11,221 bases of DNA from Methylomonas sp. (GCA_028688235.1 JAQTYP010000069.1:1-11221); one strand, 5' to 3'; numbered from the stretch's first letter, positions 1 to 6,149 are shown. Made by a program: numbers and translations. Notes: generated from the sequence alone by a model not told the origin.

Positions 1-8
1 GCCTATTG

Positions 9-140
9 CTATTGCGACTCGGTATCCCCGCTGTGCCATGCTTCGACGGTCATTTCGGCCAATTCCTTGAAGATTCCGAATATGAAACGAAAAATGCCAT
101 AAGCAATACCCGCTAACAAAAATAGAATGAGTAATTTCAT
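9..140 (-). CDS. Small single-pass membrane protein, 43 aa, function unknown
   Basis: This is a 44-codon frame, ATG to TAG. A strong purine-rich ribosome binding site (AAGGGGG) sits about 5 nt before the ATG. The protein begins MKLLILFLLAGIAYGIF, so residues 2-24 form one hydrophobic segment suited to membrane insertion. It is followed by a short acidic/polar tail (KELAEMTVEAWHSGDTESQ). There is no cysteine, so it is not a lipoprotein. The strong SD, the clean hydrophobic-then-polar layout and the same strand as all neighbouring genes make a real small gene likely. I do not recognise a family. It could be a small membrane regulator or a stress peptide, but nothing here says which. It stands alone; the tRNA gene lies 540 bp upstream. 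Confidence 0.6.
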   Translation of the reverse strand: MKLLILFLLAGIAYGIFRFIFGIFKELAEMTVEAWHSGDTESQ

Positions 141-370
141 GATTCCCCCTTGCCAACCCGATGGAAATGATCGTCAAGTTTGCCATCTTTATGAAGAAAG
201 GCAATAGGTCTACGAGTGCTGAATTTTGACGGTAAAAGTATAAATTAATAAAAACAAATTATTGAAATGCTTTATTAAAGTAAAGTGATCAAAAATATTT
301 TTGTAATTATTAGGGCAATTGGGTGCTCGATATGCCCGCCGATTGCAGTACGCAGCTGAATACGTTTTAA

Positions 371-631
371 TCGCAGTTTGCCCCACACATCGATTCGGCG
401 TTTTACCGACCGGTTCTCGGGGCGGAATCCAAAATTCTCCTGATTTCTGGAGCCTCCAAAAACGAGCGCCGCAAAGCGATGGCCTTTGCACGACGCACAA
501 AAATATTTGATGCACTCCATAACGCCCCAAGCGGTACGCATGCGTTAACCGCTGGCGTCTTGGATGAAATGATTCTATTACTACGAGCCTTTCACAGCGA
601 ACGATTTTGCTATATGAAAGGAGAAGAATGA
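371..631 (+). other. Start-less open frame, possible remnant or repeat-borne coding piece
   Basis: After a TAA at 368-370 the frame stays open for 86 codons to a TGA at 629-631. The first ATG comes only at 479, which would give 50 aa beginning MAFARRTKIFDALHNAPSG, and no SD precedes it. The upstream part reads as ordinary protein-like sequence (for example FYRPVLGAESKILLISGASK). This frame looks more protein-like than the antisense frames over the same bases. I do not recognise the family. It may be a fragment of a lost gene or part of a dispersed repeat. It is the only plus-strand frame here with any claim to being coding. Confidence 0.22.
522..558. repeat. Imperfect palindrome (REP-like hairpin)
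   Basis: The arms are ACGCC (522-526) with GGCGT (554-558), and inside them AGCGGT (530-535) with ACCGCT (548-553). They enclose a perfect 10-nt palindrome ACGCATGCGT (536-545). No T-run follows on either strand, so it is not an obvious terminator. It could be a protein-binding site or part of a dispersed palindromic repeat. Confidence 0.4.
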
Positions 632-683
632 GCGGAATTTATCCTTGACGAAATCCCACGCTAATATTTCGGGGATGGAAGAA

Positions 684-760
684 TGGCGCGCCCTAGAGGA
701 TTCGAACCTCTGACCTCGGCCTCCGGAGGGCCGCGCTCTATCCAGCTGAGCTAAGGGCGC
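684..760 (-). tRNA. tRNA-Arg, anticodon CCG
   Basis: Read on the minus strand, the acceptor arm GCGCCCT pairs with AGGGCGC, followed by discriminator G and an encoded CCA (684-686). The D-arm carries GCTCAGCTGGATAGAGC. The anticodon stem CGGCC/GGCCG holds the loop CTCCGGA, giving anticodon CCG, which reads CGG arginine codons. The T-arm is AGAGG-TTCGAAT-CCTCT. The total is 77 nt including CCA. All arms pair fully, so it should be functional. It has its own promoter about 18 nt upstream and is transcribed in the same direction as metG and rnfB. No integrase or attachment-site duplication is visible next to its 3' end. Confidence 0.97.
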
Positions 761-777
761 AAATGCTTGAAGACGGC

Positions 778-806
778 ATTATAAAGCCAAATGATACTTT
801 AGTCAT
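778..806 (-). promoter_or_regulatory. Sigma-70 promoter of tRNA-Arg
   Basis: On the minus strand there is a perfect -10 TATAAT (783-778) and a -35-like ATGACT (806-801, 4 of 6 consensus bases), separated by exactly 17 nt. The -10 is followed by GCCG, a GC-rich discriminator as seen at stringently controlled stable-RNA promoters. The -35 lies just past the rnfB stop codon, within a small dyad (801-819). Confidence 0.65.
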
Positions 807-818
807 GGCTTGGATGAC

Positions 819-1379
819 TTAAAGTTGCTTTTGGGTTTTGATTTTGGCGAGTAATTGCTTTTGCCGGGCCAAGCGTTCGGCTTTTTCGGCTTCCTGTCTG
901 GCCAAGCGCAAGTTTTTGCGTTGATAACGCCGGCGGCTGCGATTGGCATCTTCGTTTGTCCATATAGGGTTAGTAGCCGGTACCAAGCTGATGCAGCTGA
1001 CTGGGCAGGGGGCTATGCATAGCTCGCAACCCGTGCATTCCGCTGCGACGACGGTATGCATTTGTTTGGAACTGCCGATAATGGCGTCGGTCGGGCAAGG
1101 GGGAATGCATTTGGTGCAACCTATGCATTCGGCTTCGTTGATCTCGGCCAGCATTCTGGGGCCTTCTGTGCCGCAAGTCGAATCCAGCTCCTTGATTGCA
1201 ATACCGAGCAATTCAGCTAGCTTGGCTATGCCTGACCGGCCTCCGGGGGGGCAGCGATTGATGTCCGCTTCGCCTTGGGCAATGGCATCGGCATAGGGTT
1301 TGCAGCCGGTAAAGCCGCATTTGCGGCATTGAGTCTGCGGTAGCAATGCGTCGATTCGGTCGGCGAGTACCTCGCTCAT
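819..1379 (-). CDS. rnfB: RnfB/RsxB-like iron-sulfur ferredoxin, soluble form lacking the membrane anchor
   Basis: The 186-aa protein has the RnfB layout. An Fe-S domain carries cysteines 18, 21, 26 and 43 (CRKCGFTGCKPYA, then NRCPPGG). Two classical [4Fe-4S] ferredoxin motifs follow at C85-C88-C91-C95 and C115-C118-C121-C125. The last 40 residues are a basic, helix-rich tail (RSRRRYQRKN, then a K/E/R/Q-rich helix). The start is the ATG at 1379, where homology begins; a longer frame exists upstream but would only re-read the metG 3' end. RnfB of the Rnf/Rsx complex normally starts with a hydrophobic anchor; here the protein begins directly at MSEVLADRIDALLPQ, so it should be cytoplasmic. It lies 7 nt after metG and is surely co-transcribed. 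No other rnf subunit is in the window. Its redox partner is unknown. Confidence 0.9.
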   Translation of the reverse strand: MSEVLADRIDALLPQTQCRKCGFTGCKPYADAIAQGEADINRCPPGGRSGIAKLAELLGIAIKELDSTCGTEGPRMLAEINEAECIGCTKCIPPCPTDAIIGSSKQMHTVVAAECTGCELCIAPCPVSCISLVPATNPIWTNEDANRSRRRYQRKNLRLARQEAEKAERLARQKQLLAKIKTQKQL

Positions 1380-1386
1380 GGGCGGC

Positions 1387-3402
1387 TTATTTGACCCGCA
1401 TGCCGGCTTGGGCTCCTGCGTCGGGAGAGAGTACCCACAAATCTTTGCCGCCAGGGCCGGCCGCCAGCACCATGCCTTCGGACATTCCAAAGCGCATCTT
1501 GCGCGGTTTCAGATTGGCGACGACGACGGTTAATTTGCCGATCAAGTCTTCTGGGGCGTAGGCGGATTTGATGCCGGCGAAGATGCTGCGGGTTTCGTCG
1601 CCGATGTCGACGGTCAGGTGCAGCAGTTTCTCGGCGCCTTCCACATGCTCGGCGTTCAGTATTTTGGCGATACGCAGATCGATTTTGGCGAAATCGTCGA
1701 TTTCGATCGGTTCGGCAATCGGGTCGAAGCGTTTGGCAATCGGCTGCGGGGTTTTCTCCAGGTTTTCCCTGGAGGCTGCCACGATGGCGGCGATTTTTTC
1801 CGGCTCGACGCGGATCATCAACGGCGTAAACGGATTGATCTTGTGCGAGATTAAGGGCTGAGCATCTGCCGGCCAGGCTTGGGGCGGGATATTCAGGAAT
1901 GCTTCCGCATTGGTCGCCAGTACCGGAATGACGGGTTTCAGGTAGACTACCAGGATACGGAACAGGTTTAAGGCCACACTGCAGACCTCTTGTAGTTCCA
2001 GGTCTTTGCCTTCTTCTTTGGCGATCAGCCAGGGTTTCTTTTCGTCGATGTATAGATTGGCCTTGTCGGCCAATGCCATGATGGCGCGCATGGCCTTGCC
2101 AAATTCTCGGTTCTCATATAGTTCGGCTATGTCTGACTCGGCGTCGATGAATTCCTGGAACAAAGCTGATTCGGCGCAGGTTTCCGCCAGCATGCCGGCG
2201 AAGCGTTTGTGGATGAAGCCGCTGCAACGACTGCCGATGTTGACGACTTTGCCTACCAGATCGGAATTGACGCGCTGGGCGAAGTCATCGAAATTAAGGT
2301 CGATATCGTCGACGCCGGCGCTGAGTTTGGCGGCGAAGTAATAACGCAGGTATTCGGGATTCAAGTGATCCAGGTAGGTGCGGGCCTTGATGAAGGTGCC
2401 GCGCGATTTGGACATTTTCTCGCCATTGACCGTCAAGAAACCGTGGGCGAAGATCGCGCTGGGCGTGCGAAATTTGGCGCCGTGCAGCATGGCTGGCCAA
2501 AACAGGGCGTGGAAATAGATGATGTCCTTGCCGATGAAATGGTAGAGCTCGGTATTGCTGTCTTCGGACCAGAAGTCGGCGAAATTCAGGCCTTTTTTGT
2601 CGCAAAAGGCTTTGAAGCTAGCCATGTAGCCTATGGGGGCATCCAGCCAGACGTAGAAATATTTGCCCGGAGCATCGGGGATTTCGAAGCCAAAATACGG
2701 CGCGTCGCGGGAAATGTCCCATTGCTGCAAGCCGTTTTGCAACCATTCGGCCATCTTGTTGCTGACCTCGGGCTGCAAATGGCCGACGCGCGTCCAGTCG
2801 GTCAGCATGTCGCTGAAGTCGTTCAGGTTGAAAAAGTAATGCACCGAATCTTTTGCTATGGGTTTTTCGCCGGAAACGGCTGAAACGGCGTTTTTCAACT
2901 CCATCGGTGAATAAGTTGCGCCACAAGCTTCGCAGTTGTCGCCGTATTGGTCTTGTGCTCCACACTTGGGGCAGTCGCCTTTGATGAAACGGTCCGGCAG
3001 GAACATGTTCTTGACCGGGTCGTAAGCCTGGGTGATGCTGTGGCTACTGATATGGCCGCCGTCCCTCAAGCGAGTATAAATCAGGCTGGAAAGCGTTTTA
3101 TTTTCTTCGGAATGCGTGCTGTGATAGTGGTCGAAGTCCACGCCGAATTCGGCAAAGTCGGCCCTATGTTCTTGTTCGACTCTAGCGATCAGCAGTTCCG
3201 GCGTGACGCCCTCGCGATCTGCTCTAAGCATGATAGGGGTACCGTGGGTGTCGTCGGCGCAAACGTAATGGCATTCGTGGCCGCGCATTTTCTGGAATCG
3301 CACCCAAATGTCGGTTTGGATGTATTCGACTAGATGACCTAAATGAATCGGGCCGTTGGCATAAGGCAGTGCGCTGGTGACAAGTATTTTTCGGTTGGAC
3401 AT
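1387..3402 (-). CDS. metG: Methionyl-tRNA synthetase
   Basis: This class I enzyme charges tRNA-Met and tRNA-fMet with methionine in the cytoplasm. The 671-aa length is close to the E. coli enzyme. The catalytic Rossmann domain has the HIGH-type motif HLGH at residues 20-23 and the KMSKS loop at 329-333. The inserted zinc knuckle carries CPKC (144-147) and CEAC (157-160), a single four-cysteine site as in the E. coli type. The helical anticodon-binding domain covers about 340-550. The C-terminal EMAP/Trbp111-like tRNA-binding and dimerisation domain covers about 565-671 (FAKIDLRIAKI, then LKPRKMRFGMSEGM). All key residues are intact. The SD is weak (GTTTTTGTC before ATG). It is the first gene of a metG-rnfB operon. 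Confidence 0.98.
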   Translation of the reverse strand: MSNRKILVTSALPYANGPIHLGHLVEYIQTDIWVRFQKMRGHECHYVCADDTHGTPIMLRADREGVTPELLIARVEQEHRADFAEFGVDFDHYHSTHSEENKTLSSLIYTRLRDGGHISSHSITQAYDPVKNMFLPDRFIKGDCPKCGAQDQYGDNCEACGATYSPMELKNAVSAVSGEKPIAKDSVHYFFNLNDFSDMLTDWTRVGHLQPEVSNKMAEWLQNGLQQWDISRDAPYFGFEIPDAPGKYFYVWLDAPIGYMASFKAFCDKKGLNFADFWSEDSNTELYHFIGKDIIYFHALFWPAMLHGAKFRTPSAIFAHGFLTVNGEKMSKSRGTFIKARTYLDHLNPEYLRYYFAAKLSAGVDDIDLNFDDFAQRVNSDLVGKVVNIGSRCSGFIHKRFAGMLAETCAESALFQEFIDAESDIAELYENREFGKAMRAIMALADKANLYIDEKKPWLIAKEEGKDLELQEVCSVALNLFRILVVYLKPVIPVLATNAEAFLNIPPQAWPADAQPLISHKINPFTPLMIRVEPEKIAAIVAASRENLEKTPQPIAKRFDPIAEPIEIDDFAKIDLRIAKILNAEHVEGAEKLLHLTVDIGDETRSIFAGIKSAYAPEDLIGKLTVVVANLKPRKMRFGMSEGMVLAAGPGGKDLWVLSPDAGAQAGMRVK

Positions 3403-3432
3403 GACAAAAACGGCTAAAAAATCGAACCGCGA

Positions 3433-3461
3433 ATTATGGCATAAATCCGTCTACCTTTCAT
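3433..3461 (-). promoter_or_regulatory. Candidate metG promoter
   Basis: On the minus strand a -10-like CATAAT (3438-3433) lies 17 nt from a -35-like ATGAAA (3461-3456, 4 of 6 consensus bases). This leaves a leader of about 25 nt before the metG ATG. Position and spacing are good but both hexamers are imperfect. Confidence 0.35.
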
Positions 3462-3528
3462 GGTTATAGGCTGTTTTTAAACCGAAGCGATGAGAGTCCG
3501 TAAACATACACTCAGGCGGAAACGGGTA

Positions 3529-3537
3529 GTTGCGGTA
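3529..3537 (+). repeat. Target site duplication, left copy (9 bp) of the 279-bp element
   Basis: GTTGCGGTA abuts the left inverted end of the element at 3538. An identical copy abuts the right end at 3817-3825. Two perfect 9-bp direct repeats exactly at both outer edges are the footprint of a transposition event. Confidence 0.85.
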
Positions 3538-3816
3538 GGGTGCGATTCAAACTGAGGCGCAATAAAAAATGAAACGCTGCGCGAAGCCGATTTAAAGTCA
3601 GGTCTCGGCCCGACAGCCGAGTTTCTTTCTTTTGCGCGGCCTCGGCTGCTCCATGCTCTACCTCCTGCCTCGCCCCTGTCGGGCTGTTCTCGACAAAAGC
3701 TGCGATGCTCGGGCGGTATAAGGGGAGAACACCCTGCCTTCGGCAGTTTTTTGCTTCGCATTTTTACGAAACATCTGGCTCCCCAAGTAATTTTCGCCTC
3801 AGATTGAATCGCACCC
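3538..3816. mobile_element. MITE-like non-autonomous transposable element, 279 bp
   Basis: The ends are 22-bp terminal inverted repeats (3538-3559 and 3795-3816) matching at 21 of 22 positions; each reads GGGTGCGATTCAA, one variable base, then CTGAGGCG from outside in. A perfect 9-bp direct repeat flanks the element. It encodes no transposase. The interior is highly structured: a 6-bp hairpin at 3604-3621, a 9-bp inverted pair GCCCGACAG (3608-3616) with CTGTCGGGC (3676-3684), and a terminator-like hairpin at 3734-3752. One plus-strand frame is open from end to end (3556-3807), with its limiting stop codons in or at the inverted ends but no ATG. The 9-bp duplication fits several IS families (for example IS4 or IS1), so the helper transposase cannot be named. 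It sits between the metG promoter and the end of the VPLPA-CTERM gene. Confidence 0.85.
3734..3752 (+). terminator. Rho-independent terminator-like hairpin inside the 279-bp element
   Basis: On the plus strand the stem CTGCC (3734-3738) pairs with GGCAG (3742-3746) across a TTC loop and is followed at once by six T. It faces the plus direction, opposite to the flanking genes, so it does not end metG or the VPLPA-CTERM gene. It would stop plus-strand transcription crossing the element. Confidence 0.5.
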
Positions 3817-3825
3817 GTTGCGGTA
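3817..3825 (+). repeat. Target site duplication, right copy (9 bp)
   Basis: This second GTTGCGGTA is identical to 3529-3537 and directly follows the right inverted end. Confidence 0.85.
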
Positions 3826-3859
3826 ACTAAACCGTGCTACCCGTTAGAAGCTTTAAAGC

Positions 3860-4405
3860 TTAAGCTTTTTTCTGTCTGCCAAAGCCTACAAAGCCTAATA
3901 GCGCGCTACCCATCATCCACGCAGATGCCGGCAGCGGGACGTGCGTGACGTCTGCCTGTGCTATAGAGGGTTGAATATCAATCGCATACAGTTTTTTCAA
4001 ATCACCTTGCGCTGAGCCAAAAGCCAACTCCCAGGTTGTATTGCCAATAATCGCAATGGGGGCGCTTGTTGTTTCAAACTCCCAGCTACCATTGCGGTTG
4101 AAGCCGATTTGAAAATTATACGAGCCAAGCAGAGTTGCGGAGCTGGAGCCGTTGCTAATGTCCCAGTTTGCGCCGTTTTGTGAAAAGTTAATGGTTGAGC
4201 CGCCGGTAAATACCAGTTTTGGGGCGGCGCCGAGTGTGGCGGTGTCTTCAAAAATTCCAAACTCATTGGTGCTAGAGCCGAAAATAAGAGTGTCAAGATC
4301 GAAGAAATTGCTATCGCCATCGGTAGGCGCCCAGACTCCGGCATTACTAGCACCAGAAACGAGAATTAATGAAAAAGCTAATCCAGTTGTAGATTTTTTA
4401 AGCAT
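3860..4405 (-). CDS. VPLPA-CTERM sorting-signal protein, exported
   Basis: The 181-aa protein has an N-terminal signal peptide (MLKKSTTGLAFSLILVSGASNA, probable cleavage after residue 22). A Ser/Thr/Gly/Asn-rich beta-type middle contains no cysteine. The C-terminus is a sorting tripartite: the VPLPASAW motif, a hydrophobic helix (MMGSALLGFVGF) and a basic end (GRQKKA). This matches the VPLPA variant of the PEP-CTERM signal, which exosortase recognises in extracellular-polysaccharide-producing proteobacteria. The protein is therefore exported, cut near the motif and released or attached at the surface. The start is the ATG at 4405: the in-frame GTG at 4414 belongs to the Shine-Dalgarno AGGTGA. 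The function of the middle domain is unknown. The gene stands alone, with the 279-bp element downstream and a transposase relic upstream. Confidence 0.85.
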   Translation of the reverse strand: MLKKSTTGLAFSLILVSGASNAGVWAPTDGDSNFFDLDTLIFGSSTNEFGIFEDTATLGAAPKLVFTGGSTINFSQNGANWDISNGSSSATLLGSYNFQIGFNRNGSWEFETTSAPIAIIGNTTWELAFGSAQGDLKKLYAIDIQPSIAQADVTHVPLPASAWMMGSALLGFVGFGRQKKA

Positions 4406-4410
4406 GTCGA

Positions 4411-4416
4411 TCACCT
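4411..4416 (-). promoter_or_regulatory. Ribosome binding site that decides the start of the VPLPA-CTERM gene
   Basis: AGGTGA lies 5 nt before the ATG at 4405. The GTG within it is an in-frame alternative start but would have no SD of its own, so the ATG is preferred. Confidence 0.7.
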
Positions 4417-4498
4417 ATATTGGTTTTGAAAAACGTTTTTAACCGGGAGTAATTCGGTGTTGCAGAATCTTAATCCTATTATGTTACGGAATAATGTC

Positions 4499-4528
4499 AT
4501 TGTATCCGCCATAAATTAGCAGACACAA
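4499..4528 (-). promoter_or_regulatory. Weak candidate promoter of the VPLPA-CTERM gene
   Basis: On the minus strand a -10-like TACAAT (4504-4499) is preceded at 18 nt by TTGTGT (4528-4523). The -35 match is poor. No convincing sigma-54 site was seen in the 160-bp leader. Confidence 0.25.
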
Positions 4529-4800
4529 TGAGTATTTTAAAGAGCAGAAATCATACCAAACTTTACATATCAAGCGGATAGGCTATTTTTCCGTCCCAGC
4601 TTTTCCCTTTCCCTGATCAGCGTTTCGACGGCGCCCGGTTCACGCTTGAGTTGTTTACAACGGTTATCCAGCCAAAGTGTGCGCTGTGGTTTGTCCGCTT
4701 TCCCTGGGTAGGCGGCGTAAGACACCTTTGCTAAATATTCGGTGACGTGAAAAAAATCCAATAATTGCCGGTCGGTATGTTGCTCCAAAAACGACCAATT

Positions 4801-4808
4801 GTTTTTTG
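4801..4808 (+). repeat. Target site duplication, left copy (8 bp) of the 146-bp element
   Basis: GTTTTTTG adjoins the element at 4809 and is repeated exactly at 4955-4962 on the other side. In the transposase frame these bases encode the K-N of GAKNNW, which is why the sequence occurs twice. Confidence 0.8.
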
Positions 4809-4954
4809 GGCTACCAACTTAAGCCGGGACAGTCAGAGGTTAAGCCGTTCGTGGTGAGAAAAGTCGAACCATGAATGGCTTAACCGCTCACCCTTCGACA
4901 AGCTCTGGACGAACGGTTAAGCCTCCCTCTTTGTCCCGTTTTAAACGAGAAGCC
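4809..4954. mobile_element. 146-bp MITE-like palindromic element inserted in the transposase relic
   Basis: Both ends begin GGCT and keep colinear matches over 23 bp (16 of 23, including TTAA and CGGGACA). The inner arms continue with GTTAAGCCGTTCG against CTTAACCGTTCG. An 8-bp perfect direct repeat flanks it. The core (about 4846-4914) is itself an inverted repeat, GTTCGTGGTGAG to CTGGACGAAC, with GTCGAACCATGAA and CTCACCCTTCGACAAGCTC inside. This resembles a dispersed repeat motif common in proteobacterial genomes. There is no coding capacity. The 8-bp duplication would fit the ISL3 family among others; that assignment is inference. Confidence 0.8.
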
Positions 4955-4962
4955 GTTTTTTG
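4955..4962 (+). repeat. Target site duplication, right copy (8 bp)
   Basis: This second GTTTTTTG is identical to 4801-4808 and directly follows the element's right end AGAAGCC. Confidence 0.8.
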
Positions 4963-5327
4963 CACCATCGGCAATGCCTAAGTAGAGGGCGTCGGGGCAG
5001 TGTTTTTTAACCGTCGCAATTTCTTGTTCCAATCGCTGAAAAAAGCGGCCTTTCCCATATTCCGGGGCCTCACCGATATAGATAGTATGCAGGCGTTCGC
5101 CCGTCACATCGTAAAGCGAAATATTACCCACCATCGCTTCCCGGTACCCCTCGTCACGCATTAACGCACCGTCAAGACTAGCGACAACGGTGATTACCGC
5201 CACATTCAACGGCGGAATGGCATACTCCCAAAGCTCTTCCTTGGCCTCCGCATTTCCCCCCACTCTATCAGTTTGATGGCTAAATTGAGAATTGCTGGGG
5301 TGATGCAACGTCGTCATGAGCACTAGG

Positions 5328-6149
5328 TTAATACAAACCAGGGTTATTTTCGATGACGTATAAAAACCTCACCAAGCTTCCTCGTTCGGCGTGATCCTTG
5401 AACCAGCCGTTTTCGGCCATGCGCGCTTCGCAGAGGAAAGCATTGCCTTCGGCGGCGAAATCGTCTTGCAGTGTCCTGGAATATTCGTAGTTTTTCAGCC
5501 AGTGTTTGCGAACATTGGCGGTAAAGTCGTGTTGAACGTAGTTAAAGCCCAGGCTCTGCAAGGCTTGATCCATACGGGTGTAGCCGGCTTGTAATAAGTT
5601 TTCCGGTTCGTCATCTTCTCTGGCCTGGAAGGCCGCGATGATCATGCGTCCGCCGGGCTTCAGCTTGCCGTTCAGTTTGATCAGGGTCTTGTTGTAATCG
5701 CCCATGAAGTAAATTGAGTCGATGGACAGGATGGTGTCGTAGCCATTGCCCGGCAATGGGTCGTGGATCAGGTCGGCGACTTGAAAATCCAGGCCGGCCT
5801 TGCCTTGGGTTCGGGCTTTAGCCTGGGCCACGGCGGCGTCGGCATAGTCCAGGCCGAGAATGTCGCAGCCGCTATGTTCATGCAGATGCTCGGAGATATG
5901 GCCGTTCGAGCAACCGATTTCCAATACCTTGGCACCGGGTTTCAGCAGCGAAGTCAAAAATTCCATTTCGTCGACGTCCATCATACCGTGCTGGCACAAG
6001 TCGCGGCCGTAAACGGCCTCGCAGAAGCGCGAATGGGTGGCGCTTTCCGCCGCGCGGCGGAAATATTCGTTATACCAATCCTTGGAAAACATCTGAGCCT
6101 GGCCCATGTCGGCGGTGTGGTTCATCAGTTCGTTCATGCTTTGTTCCAT
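5328..6149 (-). CDS. Class I SAM-dependent methyltransferase, substrate unknown
   Basis: The 273-aa protein has a Rossmann-type SAM-binding core. Motif I is VLEIGCSNG (75-83), the acidic residue after strand 2 lies in GLDYA (99-103), VADL is at 124-127, motif IV is DTILSIDSIYF (138-148) and LKPGG is at 163-167. About 70 N-terminal residues precede the core (DWYNEYFRRAAESATHSRFCEAVYG), and the long C-terminal part (190-273) probably shapes the substrate pocket. The layout resembles small-molecule N- or O-methyltransferases and methyltransferases of secondary-metabolite clusters; no closer family is claimed. The start ATG has GGAGA 9 nt upstream; an in-frame ATG at 6137 is possible. It lies 55 nt after the flavin monooxygenase gene with no visible terminator between them, so co-transcription is likely. 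It is the last gene of the cluster. Confidence 0.85.
   Translation of the reverse strand: MEQSMNELMNHTADMGQAQMFSKDWYNEYFRRAAESATHSRFCEAVYGRDLCQHGMMDVDEMEFLTSLLKPGAKVLEIGCSNGHISEHLHEHSGCDILGLDYADAAVAQAKARTQGKAGLDFQVADLIHDPLPGNGYDTILSIDSIYFMGDYNKTLIKLNGKLKPGGRMIIAAFQAREDDEPENLLQAGYTRMDQALQSLGFNYVQHDFTANVRKHWLKNYEYSRTLQDDFAAEGNAFLCEARMAENGWFKDHAERGSLVRFLYVIENNPGLY

Larger units (their letters stand above)
141..683. other. Stretch without a convincing gene between the small membrane protein and tRNA-Arg
   Basis: Composition changes inside this stretch. About 215-312 is very AT-rich and contains a perfect 14-nt palindrome at 290-303 (CAAAAATATTTTTG). From about 313 to 630 the sequence is near genome-average GC, with a start-less open frame on the plus strand and a long imperfect palindrome at 522-558. 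The several overlapping short frames on both strands lack SD sequences and recognisable families, which fits a decayed or repeat-derived segment better than a gene. I see no clear terminator for the tRNA transcript. Confidence 0.5.
4570..5323 (-). pseudogene. Relic of an ISKra4-type IS transposase, truncated and interrupted
   Basis: Two pieces of one transposase lie head to tail on the minus strand. The upstream piece (to about 4955) holds VVASLDG, MRDEGYREAMVGNISLYD, HTIYIGEAPEYGKGRFFQRL and YLGIADGAKN, which resembles ISKra4-family transposases and includes two candidate catalytic aspartates. The downstream piece (4800-4570) continues NNWSFLEQHTDRQLLDFFHV and breaks off after LIREREKLGRKN. 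A 146-bp element plus an 8-bp duplication separates them; deleting these rejoins GADGAKN-type codons to NNWSFLEQ in frame. The N-terminal part before the first aspartate and the C-terminal part with the third acidic residue are missing, so the copy was already truncated or decayed later. It cannot be active. Confidence 0.85.

Noticed and set aside
319..510. Plus-strand 63-aa frame
   Set aside because: Starts at a non-ATG codon without SD; it competes with the more protein-like frame 371-631 and shows no domain.
210..541. Minus-strand open frames of 106 and 88 aa
   Set aside because: No SD, overlapping frames in a repeat-like region, low-complexity AT-rich C-terminus and no family resemblance.
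684..760. tRNA-Arg as an integration site for a genomic island
   Set aside because: No integrase gene and no visible repeat of the tRNA 3' end elsewhere in the window.
1380..1490. Longer N-terminus for the RnfB-like protein (223 aa)
   Set aside because: The extra 37 residues re-read metG codons in another frame, are not hydrophobic and are not RnfB-like.
2209..2883. Long plus-strand frame (224 aa) opposite metG
   Set aside because: Antisense shadow of a highly conserved synthetase gene with strong codon bias; no SD.
3477..3761. Minus-strand 94-aa frame over the 279-bp element
   Set aside because: It crosses the left inverted end and target duplication, and its Arg/Ser-rich content follows from hairpin sequence; explained by the element.
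3848..3868. Overlapping palindromes AAGCTTTAAAGCTT and AAAGCTTAAGCTTT at the end of the VPLPA-CTERM gene
   Set aside because: Loop-less AT-rich palindromes overlapping the stop codon; the T-run is on the wrong strand for terminating this gene.
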